A DNA stretch of 64,000 bases, from assembly GCF_001426345.1 (NCBI RefSeq), contig NZ_LMEM01000012.1:28009-92008 (forward strand). The letters are read 5' to 3'. Positions 35,228 through 44,030 of this stretch are shown one piece after another. Position 1 is the stretch's first letter. Each line of letters starts with the position of its first letter. The translations under genes were made by a program, and so were the position numbers. This DNA comes from Devosia sp. Root436 (GTDB taxonomy: Bacteria; Pseudomonadota; Alphaproteobacteria; Rhizobiales; Devosiaceae). The notes beneath the pieces were generated by a model that was not told where the DNA came from, did no database searches, and was given only the letters and a program-made list of their open reading frames with translations.

Positions 35228-36508
35228 ATGGCCAAGACCTACGCGCTCGTGGGGACCGGCGGTCGCGCCCGCATGTTCTACGAGGCCATCCTGGGCCCGC
35301 ATAAGGACCAGTCGAGGCTGGTGGCCCTGTGCGACACCAACCAGGTGCGCATGGACTATACCAACCGGGTCATCGAGCAGGAATTCGGCGGCCAGAAGCT
35401 GCCCACCTACAAGGCGGCCGACTTCGGCGCCATGATCGCCGCCCACAAGCCCGATACGATCATCGTCACCTCCATCGACCGCACGCATCATCACTACATC
35501 ATCGCCGCACTCGAAGCGGGCTGCGACGTCATCACCGAAAAGCCGATGACGACCGACAAGGAGAAGTGCCAGGCCATCCTTGATACGGTCGAGCGCACCG
35601 GCAAAAATGTCCGCGTCACCTTCAACTACCGCTACGCCCCGCACAATTCGGCCCTGCGCGAGCTCGTCGCCTCCGGCGCCATCGGCACCCCCACCTCATT
35701 GCATTTCGAATGGCTGCTCGATACCCGCCACGGCGCCGACTACTTCCGCCGCTGGCACCGCGACAAGCGCAATTCCGGTGGCCTGATGGTCCACAAGTCC
35801 ACGCACCACTTCGACCTGGTCAATTTCTGGCTCGGCAGCCAGCCCGATACGGTTTTCGCCATGGGCGACCTCAAATTCTACGGCCGCGCCAATGCCGAGG
35901 AACGGGGCGTCTTCACCCCCTATACCCGCACCACCGGCGTCGAGGCCGCCAAAAACGACCACTTCGCCATCGACCTTACCGCCAACCCGGTGCAGAAGGG
36001 TCTTTACTGGGACGGCGAAAAGGAAGACGGCTACCAGCGCGACCAGAACGTCTTCGGCGACGGCATTTCCATCGAGGATACGATGAATGTGATGGTCCGC
36101 TACCGCAACAAGGCGGTCATGACCTATTCGCTCTATGCCTATGCCCCCTGGGAAGGCTTCAACGTCGCCATCAACGGCACCGGCGGGCGGCTCGAACTGA
36201 TGGTGCGCGAGACTTCCTACATCAATGCCGGCTCCACCTCGACGGCCGAAGGCGCCGCCAAGGGCGTCGACCTCTACCACTTCCCCCTGCATGGCGAGCC
36301 GCGCGTCGTTCCGATCAAGGCCGGCGAAGGCGGCCACGGCGGCGGCGACAAGATCATGCTCGAGGAAATCTTCGGCAACGCCACCCCGCGCCCCGGCTAC
36401 GGCGCCAACCACCGCGACGGCGCCCTCTCCATCCTGACCGGCATCGCCGCCAACCAGTCTTTTGCGACCGGCCTGCCGGTCGACGTGAAGACGCTGGTGA
36501 AGCTTTAG
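35228..36508 (+). CDS. Gfo/Idh/MocA family oxidoreductase
   Basis: A 426-residue NAD(P)-dependent dehydrogenase: Rossmann start ALVGTGGRARMFYEA, the family motif ITEKPMTTD with its conserved Lys, and the substrate-domain helix GGLMVHKSTHHFDLVNFWLG. Such enzymes oxidise sugars, inositols or related cyclitols; the substrate is not evident. ATG at 35228 follows GGAGAG at 7 nt. It diverges from a GntR gene and is followed by an SDR gene 75 bp later. Confidence 0.88.
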   Translation: MAKTYALVGTGGRARMFYEAILGPHKDQSRLVALCDTNQVRMDYTNRVIEQEFGGQKLPTYKAADFGAMIAAHKPDTIIVTSIDRTHHHYIIAALEAGCDVITEKPMTTDKEKCQAILDTVERTGKNVRVTFNYRYAPHNSALRELVASGAIGTPTSLHFEWLLDTRHGADYFRRWHRDKRNSGGLMVHKSTHHFDLVNFWLGSQPDTVFAMGDLKFYGRANAEERGVFTPYTRTTGVEAAKNDHFAIDLTANPVQKGLYWDGEKEDGYQRDQNVFGDGISIEDTMNVMVRYRNKAVMTYSLYAYAPWEGFNVAINGTGGRLELMVRETSYINAGSTSTAEGAAKGVDLYHFPLHGEPRVVPIKAGEGGHGGGDKIMLEEIFGNATPRPGYGANHRDGALSILTGIAANQSFATGLPVDVKTLVKL

Positions 36509-36583
36509 GCGCCCACGGCGCCGATAGGAAACCTTTCGCCGCCATTTCTCGTATCTTGCTCAGGCATTGAGCAAGGAGCAGAC

Positions 36584-37354
36584 ATGACGCGCGAAGCATT
36601 CACCGGAACGGCTTGGGTTACTGGCGCGGGCACCGGCATCGGTCGCGCCCTGGCGCTGGCCCTGGCCGCCCGCGGCATGACGGTTGCCGCCAGCGCTCGC
36701 ACCGAGACCGATCTTGTGTCCCTCGCAGATGAAGCCGGCCGTCCCGGCGCCATCCTGCCCGTGCCGCTCGACGTCACCGACGAGGCCGCCGTCCGCGCCG
36801 CCGTCGCCCATATCGAGGCGGTGATCGGCCCAATCACTCTGGCCATCCTCAATGCCGGCACCAATAGCGAAGTCAGCGCACAGAAGTTCGATACCGATAA
36901 ATTCGCCCACGTGGTCAACACCAACCTCATGGGTGCCGTCTACAGTCTCAGCGCGCTTCTGCCCCTGCTGCGCCAGCGCCGCGCCGGCCGCGTTGCGGTG
37001 GTCGCCTCGGTTGCAGGCTATCGTGGCCTGCCCACCTCCGGCGCCTACAGCGCCACAAAGGCCGCCCTCATTGCCCTGGCTGAAGCCCTCAAGCCCGAAC
37101 TCGAAACCGATGGGGTCGAACTCACCCTCATCAATCCCGGCTTCGTCGATACCCCGCTGACCCGCAAGAACAGCTTCCCCATGCCCTTCCTCATCGATAC
37201 CGACGAGGCGGTCCACGCCATCATGTCCGGGCTCGAACGCGGCCGCTTCGAGATTGTCTTCCCGTGGCAGATGGCGCTACTGATGAAGCTCCTGGGCAGC
37301 CTGCCCTACGGCCCCTTCTTCGCCATCACCCGCCGCTTGGTCCGCCGCCTATGA
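36584..37354 (+). CDS. SDR-family NAD(P)-dependent oxidoreductase
   Basis: A 256-residue classical short-chain dehydrogenase: cofactor motif TGAGTGIG (13-20), ILNAG (NNAG variant), the catalytic Ser in VVASVAGYRG, YSATK (Tyr and Lys) and PGFVDTPL. The C-terminal 35 residues are hydrophobic (MALLMKLLGSLPYGPFFAIT) and could associate with membrane, as in lipid or retinol-type SDRs. It may be co-transcribed with the dehydrogenase upstream. It is convergent with the DUF1365 gene. Confidence 0.88.
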   Translation: MTREAFTGTAWVTGAGTGIGRALALALAARGMTVAASARTETDLVSLADEAGRPGAILPVPLDVTDEAAVRAAVAHIEAVIGPITLAILNAGTNSEVSAQKFDTDKFAHVVNTNLMGAVYSLSALLPLLRQRRAGRVAVVASVAGYRGLPTSGAYSATKAALIALAEALKPELETDGVELTLINPGFVDTPLTRKNSFPMPFLIDTDEAVHAIMSGLERGRFEIVFPWQMALLMKLLGSLPYGPFFAITRRLVRRL

Positions 37355-37367
37355 CGCGTTATTCGGT

Positions 37368-38111
37368 TCAGGCTGAGCCGAATGTGGGTCGGTCCTTGGG
37401 TGTGTGACGATAGACCCGCAACCCCTTTGCCAGCAACCTGACCGCTTCCCAGTGGATGGCCAGCGTCACCTTGAGCGTCATCAGCGGATGCGCAAGCACC
37501 GCCCGCAGCAGCGTCGCATCGGTCAGCTCTTCGCGCTCCCCCGCGAACGACGCAGTCAGCAGCGTTCCCTCGCCATCGCCCTCGACGATCCCCACGCTCA
37601 CCGTCTCGCCGGGCGGGCGGATGGTGAAATGATAGACGCAATCCATTGGCATGAAGGGCGAGACGAAGAATGTCTTGCTGCAACTGTGCCGCACCATGCC
37701 GTCGCCGCCGCCGGGCAGCACATAGGCATGCCGCTCACCATGCGTATTGTGCACCTCATAGATGATGGCCGCGAGCCCGCCATCCCCATGGTGGCAGAAA
37801 TAGACCGTCAGTGGATTGAACACATAGCCCAGCATACGCGGATAGCAGAGCAGCCGCACGGGCCCCTCCGCCACGATGCCTGCCTCGGCCAGCCGCGCGG
37901 CCACCCATGAGCGCAATGGTCCGCCATCGCCATGGTCAGCCTCGCGAAAACTCAGCAGTCCCCGCCGGTTTACCCCCAGCCAGCGCAGCTTCAGCCCGGG
38001 CAGCTCGTCGAGGTCGAGCAGCAGGGAAAACACGCGGTAACGCAGTTTGTGCGCCTTCGGTCGCAGCCGCTTATGCGCCACCGTGCCGACATAGAGCGCG
38101 CTTGCGGTCAT
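37368..38111 (-). CDS. DUF1365 domain protein
   Basis: A 247-residue protein of the DUF1365 family: SALYVGTVAHKRLRPKAHKL at the N-terminus, LDLDELPGL, PRMLGYVFNPLTVYFCHHGD and FHVSPF-like FFVSPFMPMDC. Members sit beside an FAD oxidoreductase and a cyclopropane-fatty-acid-synthase-like methyltransferase in many proteobacteria, where the set modifies membrane unsaturated fatty acids. The ATG overlaps the stop of the FAD oxidoreductase (ATGA), so both are made together. Biochemical role of DUF1365 itself is unclear. Confidence 0.85.
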   Translation of the reverse strand: MTASALYVGTVAHKRLRPKAHKLRYRVFSLLLDLDELPGLKLRWLGVNRRGLLSFREADHGDGGPLRSWVAARLAEAGIVAEGPVRLLCYPRMLGYVFNPLTVYFCHHGDGGLAAIIYEVHNTHGERHAYVLPGGGDGMVRHSCSKTFFVSPFMPMDCVYHFTIRPPGETVSVGIVEGDGEGTLLTASFAGEREELTDATLLRAVLAHPLMTLKVTLAIHWEAVRLLAKGLRVYRHTPKDRPTFGSA

Positions 38112-39457
38112 TCCGCCGCCTCCAACAGCGCCGGCACTTCGGCGATCCGGTTGGCCGGCATCGTCCAGGGCCGCGTCACGCCGAACCGCTCGGCCACTGC
38201 AAGCCCCGATTGCAGCCCGTCCTCGTGGAAGCCATAGCCGAAATAGCTGCCGCAGAACCACGTTCCCCGCCGCCCCTGCAATCGCCACAGCTCGCGCTGC
38301 GCCGAAAGCGCCGCCTGCGTGAACAGTGGATGCTCATACTCGAAGCTCTGCAACACCTGCCCCGCCTTTGGCTCGCGCGGCGGATTGAGCGTCAGGAAGA
38401 TCGGATGCCGCCGGTCCAGCTTCTGCAGCCGGTTCATCCAGTAGCTGACGCAGAGTGCCTCCCCGCCGTCTTCGTTCTCACCGCCTATATAGTTCCAGCT
38501 CGCCCAAACATGCCGCCGCCGCGGCATCAGCGAGCGGTCGTCATGCAGCACGGCGCGGTTTTTCGTATAGCCGAACGATCCCAGCACCCGCCGTTCCATG
38601 TCGTCCGCATCGTCGAGCAGTGCCAGGGACTGGTCGGCATGGCTGGCCAGAACGACATCGGTAAAGACATCCCGCTCGCCACGCGCATCCTCCACCGTCA
38701 CCAGCCCGCCATGCCGGCTGATCGCCCTGGCGGCCGGTGCCATCCGCACCGGGCTGGCGAAATCCGCCACCAATGCCCGCACATAGCTGCGGCTGCCACC
38801 CGAGACCGTAAGCCATTTGGCCCGCCGCCCCACCTTGAACAACTGGTGGCTGGAAAAGAACCGCACGAAGGCCTGCATGGGAAAACCGCGGATCGCGTCG
38901 GCCGAGCTCGACCAGATCGCCGCGCACATCGGCAGCACATGCAGGTCCACCAGTTGGGGAGAATAGCCGTGCCTGTCGAGGAAGGCGCCCAGCGTCATGC
39001 CCTCGATTTCCGGGCTGTCGAGCAGGCTTTCGGCATGGGTATAGAAGCGCACGATATCGGCCAGCATCTGCCAGTAGTCGGGCCGCACCAGATTGCTCGT
39101 CTGCCCGACCAGTCCCAGCAGGTCGCTCGAATATTCGAACCGCCCCTCGCCCACCGAAGCGGCGAAGGACATGTTGGTTTCCGTGCTCGCCACGTTGAGC
39201 TGATCCAGCAGCCGCACGAAATTGGGATAGTTCGCCTGGTTATAGACGATAAAGCCGGTATCCACCGCCAACGGGCCCCGCTCCGTCTCCACGTCCACCG
39301 TATGGGCATGCCCGCCCAGCCAGTCCTCCTTCTCATAGAGGGTCACTTCGTGCCGCCGGCTCAGCAGCCAGGCGGCCGAGAGGCCGGCTATACCGCCTCC
39401 GATCACCGCGATACGGCGGTTATGGGCAAGATCGGGGTGGGGATGGTGATGCAGCAC
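38108..39457 (-). CDS. FAD-dependent oxidoreductase (NAD/FAD-binding, amine-oxidase-like)
   Basis: A 449-residue flavoprotein with an N-terminal dinucleotide loop IAVIGGGIAGLSAAWLLSRR, the GG-doublet region KEDWLGGHAHTVDVE, and the C-terminal FAD site near GSYFGYGFHEDGLQSGL. It matches the oxidoreductase that accompanies DUF1365 and Cfa-like methyltransferase genes. The start is GTG at 39457, with AGGAAG 8 nt upstream; no ATG precedes the nucleotide-binding loop. It diverges from the DUF2177 gene. Confidence 0.85.
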   Translation of the reverse strand: MLHHHPHPDLAHNRRIAVIGGGIAGLSAAWLLSRRHEVTLYEKEDWLGGHAHTVDVETERGPLAVDTGFIVYNQANYPNFVRLLDQLNVASTETNMSFAASVGEGRFEYSSDLLGLVGQTSNLVRPDYWQMLADIVRFYTHAESLLDSPEIEGMTLGAFLDRHGYSPQLVDLHVLPMCAAIWSSSADAIRGFPMQAFVRFFSSHQLFKVGRRAKWLTVSGGSRSYVRALVADFASPVRMAPAARAISRHGGLVTVEDARGERDVFTDVVLASHADQSLALLDDADDMERRVLGSFGYTKNRAVLHDDRSLMPRRRHVWASWNYIGGENEDGGEALCVSYWMNRLQKLDRRHPIFLTLNPPREPKAGQVLQSFEYEHPLFTQAALSAQRELWRLQGRRGTWFCGSYFGYGFHEDGLQSGLAVAERFGVTRPWTMPANRIAEVPALLEAAE

Positions 39458-39612
39458 GCGGGGCTTCCTGAACTGGGCTTGATCCAGCTACGGAATTGCA
39501 TCGGGCAAAGTTTCAGCGCAGCGCGCCCTATTTTGCGCTCTCGGGCAAAAAGTTCGGTTGGCCGCCCCGCCCGGCCATGCCACCCTTCATGCACAGGATC
39601 AGGGAGCCCGTC

Positions 39613-40011
39613 ATGCCCTTTGCCATCGCCTACGGCGCCACCGCCGTCGCCTTCTTTACCTTGGATTTCATCTGGCTGAGCCTGGCTGTATCGCGCATAT
39701 ACAAACCCCTGCTCGGCAGCCTGCTGCGCGACAGCCCCAACCTGCCGGTCGCCGCCGCCTTCTACCTGGTCTATGTCGTGGGGCTCGTCGTTTTCGCCGT
39801 TCTGCCCGCGGCTTCCGCAGGCTCGTGGCTCATGGCGCTGGGCCTGGGAGCACTGGTGGGCCTGGTCGCCTACGGCACCTACGACTTCACCAACCTCTCG
39901 ACCATTCGCGACTGGCCACTCGTGGTCAGCCTGGTCGATCTGGCCTGGGGCATCACCGTCAGTGCCGCCGCGGCCCTTGTCGGCTACGCCGTCCTGCAGT
40001 TCACCAGTTAA
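39613..40011 (+). CDS. DUF2177 membrane protein
   Basis: A 132-residue integral membrane protein with four TM helices. The first begins at residue 3 (FAIAYGATAVAFFTLDFIWL). Family marks are LDFIWLSLAVSRIYKPLLG and YGTYDFTNLSTIRDWP. DUF2177 genes often accompany the FAD oxidoreductase/DUF1365/Cfa-like set, as here, where it is divergent from them. AGGGAG precedes the ATG. Function unknown. Confidence 0.85.
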   Translation: MPFAIAYGATAVAFFTLDFIWLSLAVSRIYKPLLGSLLRDSPNLPVAAAFYLVYVVGLVVFAVLPAASAGSWLMALGLGALVGLVAYGTYDFTNLSTIRDWPLVVSLVDLAWGITVSAAAALVGYAVLQFTS

Positions 40012-40041
40012 GAAATCATGGCGGTCAACCTGGTGCCGCCT

Positions 40042-40554
40042 CTACTGCCTGAACGGCACCGACGCCGTCAGCACATCGCCCGAATTGTTGAACTCCACCT
40101 CGAAGTCCACGGTAATATTGCCGTTGACCAGCACGATCCGCGAGCCGATGCGCACATCGCTGCCGCCGCGATCCTTCTGCTGTTCGCGCAGGTCGAAGCT
40201 GATCTGCCCGCCCCGCTCCTGGCCAATGGCCAGCCCGGTGAAGCCTGCATTGGAGCTCATGGCTGCCTCATAGCGCTTGGCAGTCTCGTTGAAGGCAATG
40301 GTGCCGCTGATCGAGAGCGTGGCATTCACCAGCGCGCAGCGCCCGGTATAGTTCACCTTGGCCTGGTTGCCCTTGGCGATGGTCAGCCGGCAGCGGAACG
40401 GCTCGGGCCTGTCGCCCCCCACCAGCGCACCTTCGCCCTGCCAACTGCCGATATAGGATTCGAGCAAAGCCACTTCGTCCGCCGCCTGTGCCGGCGCCAG
40501 GTTCACCAGCGGCATAAACAGCAAAACGACACCAATCCCCCACCACGTCTTCAT
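40042..40554 (-). CDS. Secreted protein of unknown function
   Basis: A 170-residue exported protein: signal peptide WWGIGVVLLFMPLVNLAPAQA cut before ADEV, then a beta-rich domain (LLESYIGSWQGEGALVG, LTIAKGNQAKVNYTGRCALV, FDLREQQKDRGG) that recalls small lipocalin or heme-binding-like barrels, though I cannot assign it. Two cysteines could form a disulfide. The ATG was preferred over a TTG two codons earlier because AGGAGGT would be too near the TTG. It diverges from the ABC exporter operon and is convergent with DUF2177. Confidence 0.7.
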   Translation of the reverse strand: MKTWWGIGVVLLFMPLVNLAPAQAADEVALLESYIGSWQGEGALVGGDRPEPFRCRLTIAKGNQAKVNYTGRCALVNATLSISGTIAFNETAKRYEAAMSSNAGFTGLAIGQERGGQISFDLREQQKDRGGSDVRIGSRIVLVNGNITVDFEVEFNNSGDVLTASVPFRQ

Positions 40555-40752
40555 CGCCAAAGCACCTCCTGCTGCTTCGTGACATCAGATTCTTTTTATG
40601 TCTGCCAGTGCAGAGATACCGAAGCCAGTAGAAATCTGACACATCTGACGCAGTTGTTACGATTTCGCTACTGACGGGGCGTTACAAATCACGATCAATG
40701 GGTCGTCGGGATACATCGACGCCCAGGCGGACCATAAGGGGGAACGGTTCAG

Positions 40753-41457
40753 GTGACTACGGACACGCCGATCATCGACATCAGGGACGTGACCTACAGC
40801 CTGGAGGTGGCAGGCCGCCCGCTCCACATTCTCAAGGGCGTCTCGCTGCGCGTCGCGCCGGCCGAGGTCGTCGCCATTGTCGGCCCCTCCGGCAGCGGCA
40901 AGACCTCGCTGCTCATGCTCCTGGCCGGCCTCGAACGCGCCACTACCGGCCTTGTCACCGTCAACGGCGCCGATCTGGGCGCCCTCAACGAGGACGATCT
41001 GGCCCGTTTCCGCCGCCGCACTCTGGGCATCGTCTTCCAGAGCTTCCACCTCATTCCCTCGCTGACCGCCCATGACAATGTGGGCCTCGCCCTCGAAATC
41101 GCCACGCCCGAGCTGACCCTGTCACAAATTCGCGACAAGGCCGCAGCCGCCCTCGACGCCGTCGGCCTGGCCGACCGGCTCGATCATCGCCCCTCGGCTT
41201 TGTCGGGTGGCGAACAGCAGCGCGTCGGCCTGGCCCGCGCCATGGTCGCCAATCCGCCCCTGCTGCTGGCCGACGAGCCCACCGGCAATCTCGACCAGAA
41301 GACCGGCGCCCTCGTGGTCGAACTGATGTTCGATCTCGCCCGCAGGCAGGGCACCTCGGTCGTGCTCATCACCCACGATCCGGCCCTCGCCGCCCGCGCC
41401 GACCGCGTCTTCACGATGACGGCGGGCCAATTGACCGAAACCACGGGGCAGCAGTAA
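40753..41457 (+). CDS. ABC exporter ATP-binding protein (YbbA/LolD-like)
   Basis: A 234-residue ATPase: Walker A GPSGSGKTS (44-52), Q-loop VFQSFHLIPSLTA, signature LSGGEQQRVGLARAM, Walker B LLLADEPTGNLD and H-loop LITHDPALA. The signature and size match the MacB/LolD/YbbA subfamily. The start is GTG with AGGGGGAA upstream. The stop and the ATG of the permease share a base (TAATG), so the pair forms one transporter. In many bacteria this pair is next to tesA; here it is not. Confidence 0.9.
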   Translation: MTTDTPIIDIRDVTYSLEVAGRPLHILKGVSLRVAPAEVVAIVGPSGSGKTSLLMLLAGLERATTGLVTVNGADLGALNEDDLARFRRRTLGIVFQSFHLIPSLTAHDNVGLALEIATPELTLSQIRDKAAAALDAVGLADRLDHRPSALSGGEQQRVGLARAMVANPPLLLADEPTGNLDQKTGALVVELMFDLARRQGTSVVLITHDPALAARADRVFTMTAGQLTETTGQQ

Positions 41458-44003
41458 TGGGCTCCTTCTGGGGCGCCGTCCGCATCGGCCTGCTCGACAT
41501 GCGCGGCGACCTGCGCCGCTTCCTGCTGCTGGTGGTCTGCCTGGCCGTCGGCACCGCGCTGATCTCGGGCGTCAATTCGGTCGGAGCAAGTATTACCCGC
41601 GCCATCGATGACGGCGCCGCCGAGCTGATGGGCGGCGATGTGGAACTCTCCCGCGCCGACCGCCTCGCCACCGCGAACGAACTGGCCACCATGGCCGGCT
41701 TCGGCACGGCCTCGACCATTATCGACACCAACCTGCGTGCCGAATCCGCTACTGGCGACGCCTTTGTCGATCTCAGCGCCGTCGGCCCCACCTATCCCCT
41801 GCTCGGCCAGGTGCTGAGCCCCCAGCTGGCCACCGGCCAGTCGGTCTACGATCTGCTCGCCCCCAGCGCCGAGGCCCATGGCGCCCTGCTCGATCCGATC
41901 CTGCTCGATCAGCTCGGCCTCGCCATTGGCGACACATTCTCGCTCGGCGGCACCACCTTCGAGACGCGCGGCACCCTCACCAAGCTGCCCGACGGCCCGG
42001 TGCGCGGCTTCCGTCTCGGCCTCACCGCCCTCGTCACCGATCAGGGCTTCGCCGCCGTGTCCGACCGCACCTCGCCTTTGCCGGGCCTTGGCACCTGGTT
42101 CCGCTACAAGCTGCTGCTCAATGACCGCGATGCCGAAGCCGGCAAAGCGGCCCTTGAAACCGCCTTCGCCGATAGCGGCTGGACCATCCGCTCCGCCCGC
42201 GATGGCCTGGGCCAGATGGTGCGCTACTACGATCTCTTCATGCGCTTCCTGGTCATTGTCGGCCTCGGCTCGCTGCTGATCGGCGGCGTTTCCGTCTGGA
42301 CCGGCATGCAGGCCTATATCGCCGAGCGCGCCAGCGTCATCGCCATCCTGCGCTCCATGGGCGCGCCGCGCGCGCGCATCTTCATCCACTTCTTCGCCCA
42401 GGTCGCGGCGCTCGCCGCCGTCGGCGTCGGCATCGGGCTGCTCATCGGTGGCGGCGCCGCCTTTGCCGTCCTGCCCATTATCGGTCGCGCCGTCGGCATC
42501 GACCTTGCCGCAACCATCCACATCCAGGCCCTCGCCGTCGCCGCCGCCGCAGGCCTGGTCACCGCCTTCGCCTTTGCCTATCTGCCTTTGCAGCAGGCCC
42601 AGGCCATCCGCCCGGTCCTGCTCTTCCGCTCCAAGGGCCTGTCTGCCCCGCCGGTCGATTGGGCCGGCCTCCTCCTCTCCTGGCAGGTCATCCCGCTTAT
42701 CGCCGCTGCTCTCGCCTTCTTCCTCCTGGCCTGGCTGATGACCGGGGATGCCGTTTTGGTCGCCGCCTTCGGCCTCGCCGCCGCGGCCGCCGCCGTCATC
42801 TTCCAGCTCTTCATTCGCGCCATCCAGCTCACGCTGGCCCGCCTGCCCGAGCCGCGCGCCCGTATTCCGCGCCATGCTCTGCGCGCCATTTCCGGCTCCG
42901 GGCAGAATGCCGCCTCGGTCGTGGTCTCGGCCGGCATGGCGCTGGCCATGCTCGTCGTCGTCCTCGTCCTCCAGGCCAATCTGCGCCAGGAATTCCTCGG
43001 CGCCTCGGCCTTCGACGTGCCCACCCTTGTCGCCTCCGACCTCTTCCCCGACGAGGTGGACGCCCTCGCCGCCATTGCCGGCCAAGGCACCGACATCCCC
43101 CGCTTCGTCGCCACCCCCATGCTGCGCGGCGCCCTGACCGAAATCGCCGGCCAGCCCGCCGAAACCGTACGCACCAGCGGCCCCGAGGCCACTTTCCTCC
43201 TCGCCGGCGAAGTGCCCCTCACCTTCCGCTCGGTGCTGCCCGCCTCCTCCCGCATTACCGCGGGCGAGTGGTGGCCATTAGACTATGACGGCCCCGGCCT
43301 CGTCTCGCTGCATCAAAGCCTGCGTTCCGGCCTCGGCGTCGATCTCGGCGATACCTTGACCTTCACCATCTTCGGCGAACAGATCACCACCACCATCGCC
43401 TCCTTCCGCGATTATTCCTGGCAGGGCGGCATCGACTTCCTCGCCACCTTCTCCCCCGGCGTCATCGAGAGCTATCCCACCACGCTCTTTGCCGCCGTCA
43501 CCGCCACGCCGGGCCGCGAGGAGGCCGTCGAGCGCCAGCTCGCCGCCGACTTCCCCGACCTGCGCTTCATCGCCATCGGCGATACCCTCAAGCAGATCAC
43601 CGACGCCCTGAGCCAGCTCTCCTTCGCCGCCGTGCTGGTCGGCGGCCTCGCCGTCGGCAATGGCCTCCTCGTCCTTGTCGGCAGTCTTGCCACCGGCCGC
43701 CGCCAGCGCGAGGCCGATACGGTCATCTCAAAGGTTCTCGGCGCCACCCGCTTCGAGCTCATGGCCACCGCCTTCACCCAATACCTGATCCTGGCCACCC
43801 TCGCCGCCCTCCCCGCCATCCTCCTCGGCATCGGCCTCGGCCGGCTGGTCAGCATGGTCATGCTCAACGTCGACTTCACCCTCAACCTCGACGCCCTGCT
43901 CGTCGTACTGCTGATCGCCATCGCCATCACGGCCCTGCTCGGCGCCATGACCATCCTGCGGGCAGCATCCGCAAGACCGGCGAGATTGCTCCGGGATTTG
44001 TAG
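41457..44003 (+). CDS. ABC exporter permease (YbbP-like, two FtsX domains)
   Basis: An 848-residue permease: TM1 at about 20-42 (FLLLVVCLAVGTALISGVNS), a large periplasmic MacB-type domain, an FtsX unit at about 260-390, TM segments with a linker (about 410-510), a second periplasmic domain, and a second FtsX unit at about 720-840. The duplicated FtsX arrangement and length match YbbP, the partner of YbbA. The substrate is unknown; the family is associated with lipid or envelope-component export and mechanotransmission. Confidence 0.9.
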   Translation: MGSFWGAVRIGLLDMRGDLRRFLLLVVCLAVGTALISGVNSVGASITRAIDDGAAELMGGDVELSRADRLATANELATMAGFGTASTIIDTNLRAESATGDAFVDLSAVGPTYPLLGQVLSPQLATGQSVYDLLAPSAEAHGALLDPILLDQLGLAIGDTFSLGGTTFETRGTLTKLPDGPVRGFRLGLTALVTDQGFAAVSDRTSPLPGLGTWFRYKLLLNDRDAEAGKAALETAFADSGWTIRSARDGLGQMVRYYDLFMRFLVIVGLGSLLIGGVSVWTGMQAYIAERASVIAILRSMGAPRARIFIHFFAQVAALAAVGVGIGLLIGGGAAFAVLPIIGRAVGIDLAATIHIQALAVAAAAGLVTAFAFAYLPLQQAQAIRPVLLFRSKGLSAPPVDWAGLLLSWQVIPLIAAALAFFLLAWLMTGDAVLVAAFGLAAAAAAVIFQLFIRAIQLTLARLPEPRARIPRHALRAISGSGQNAASVVVSAGMALAMLVVVLVLQANLRQEFLGASAFDVPTLVASDLFPDEVDALAAIAGQGTDIPRFVATPMLRGALTEIAGQPAETVRTSGPEATFLLAGEVPLTFRSVLPASSRITAGEWWPLDYDGPGLVSLHQSLRSGLGVDLGDTLTFTIFGEQITTTIASFRDYSWQGGIDFLATFSPGVIESYPTTLFAAVTATPGREEAVERQLAADFPDLRFIAIGDTLKQITDALSQLSFAAVLVGGLAVGNGLLVLVGSLATGRRQREADTVISKVLGATRFELMATAFTQYLILATLAALPAILLGIGLGRLVSMVMLNVDFTLNLDALLVVLLIAIAITALLGAMTILRAASARPARLLRDL

Positions 44004-44030
44004 ACACAAAGCGTCAATCCTGGACGCGGA

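Noticed and set aside
41184..43085. A 633-codon minus-strand frame opposite the YbbP-like permease
   Set aside because: Gly/Ala/Asp/Glu-rich low-complexity translation typical of antisense of a hydrophobic protein; no start signal.
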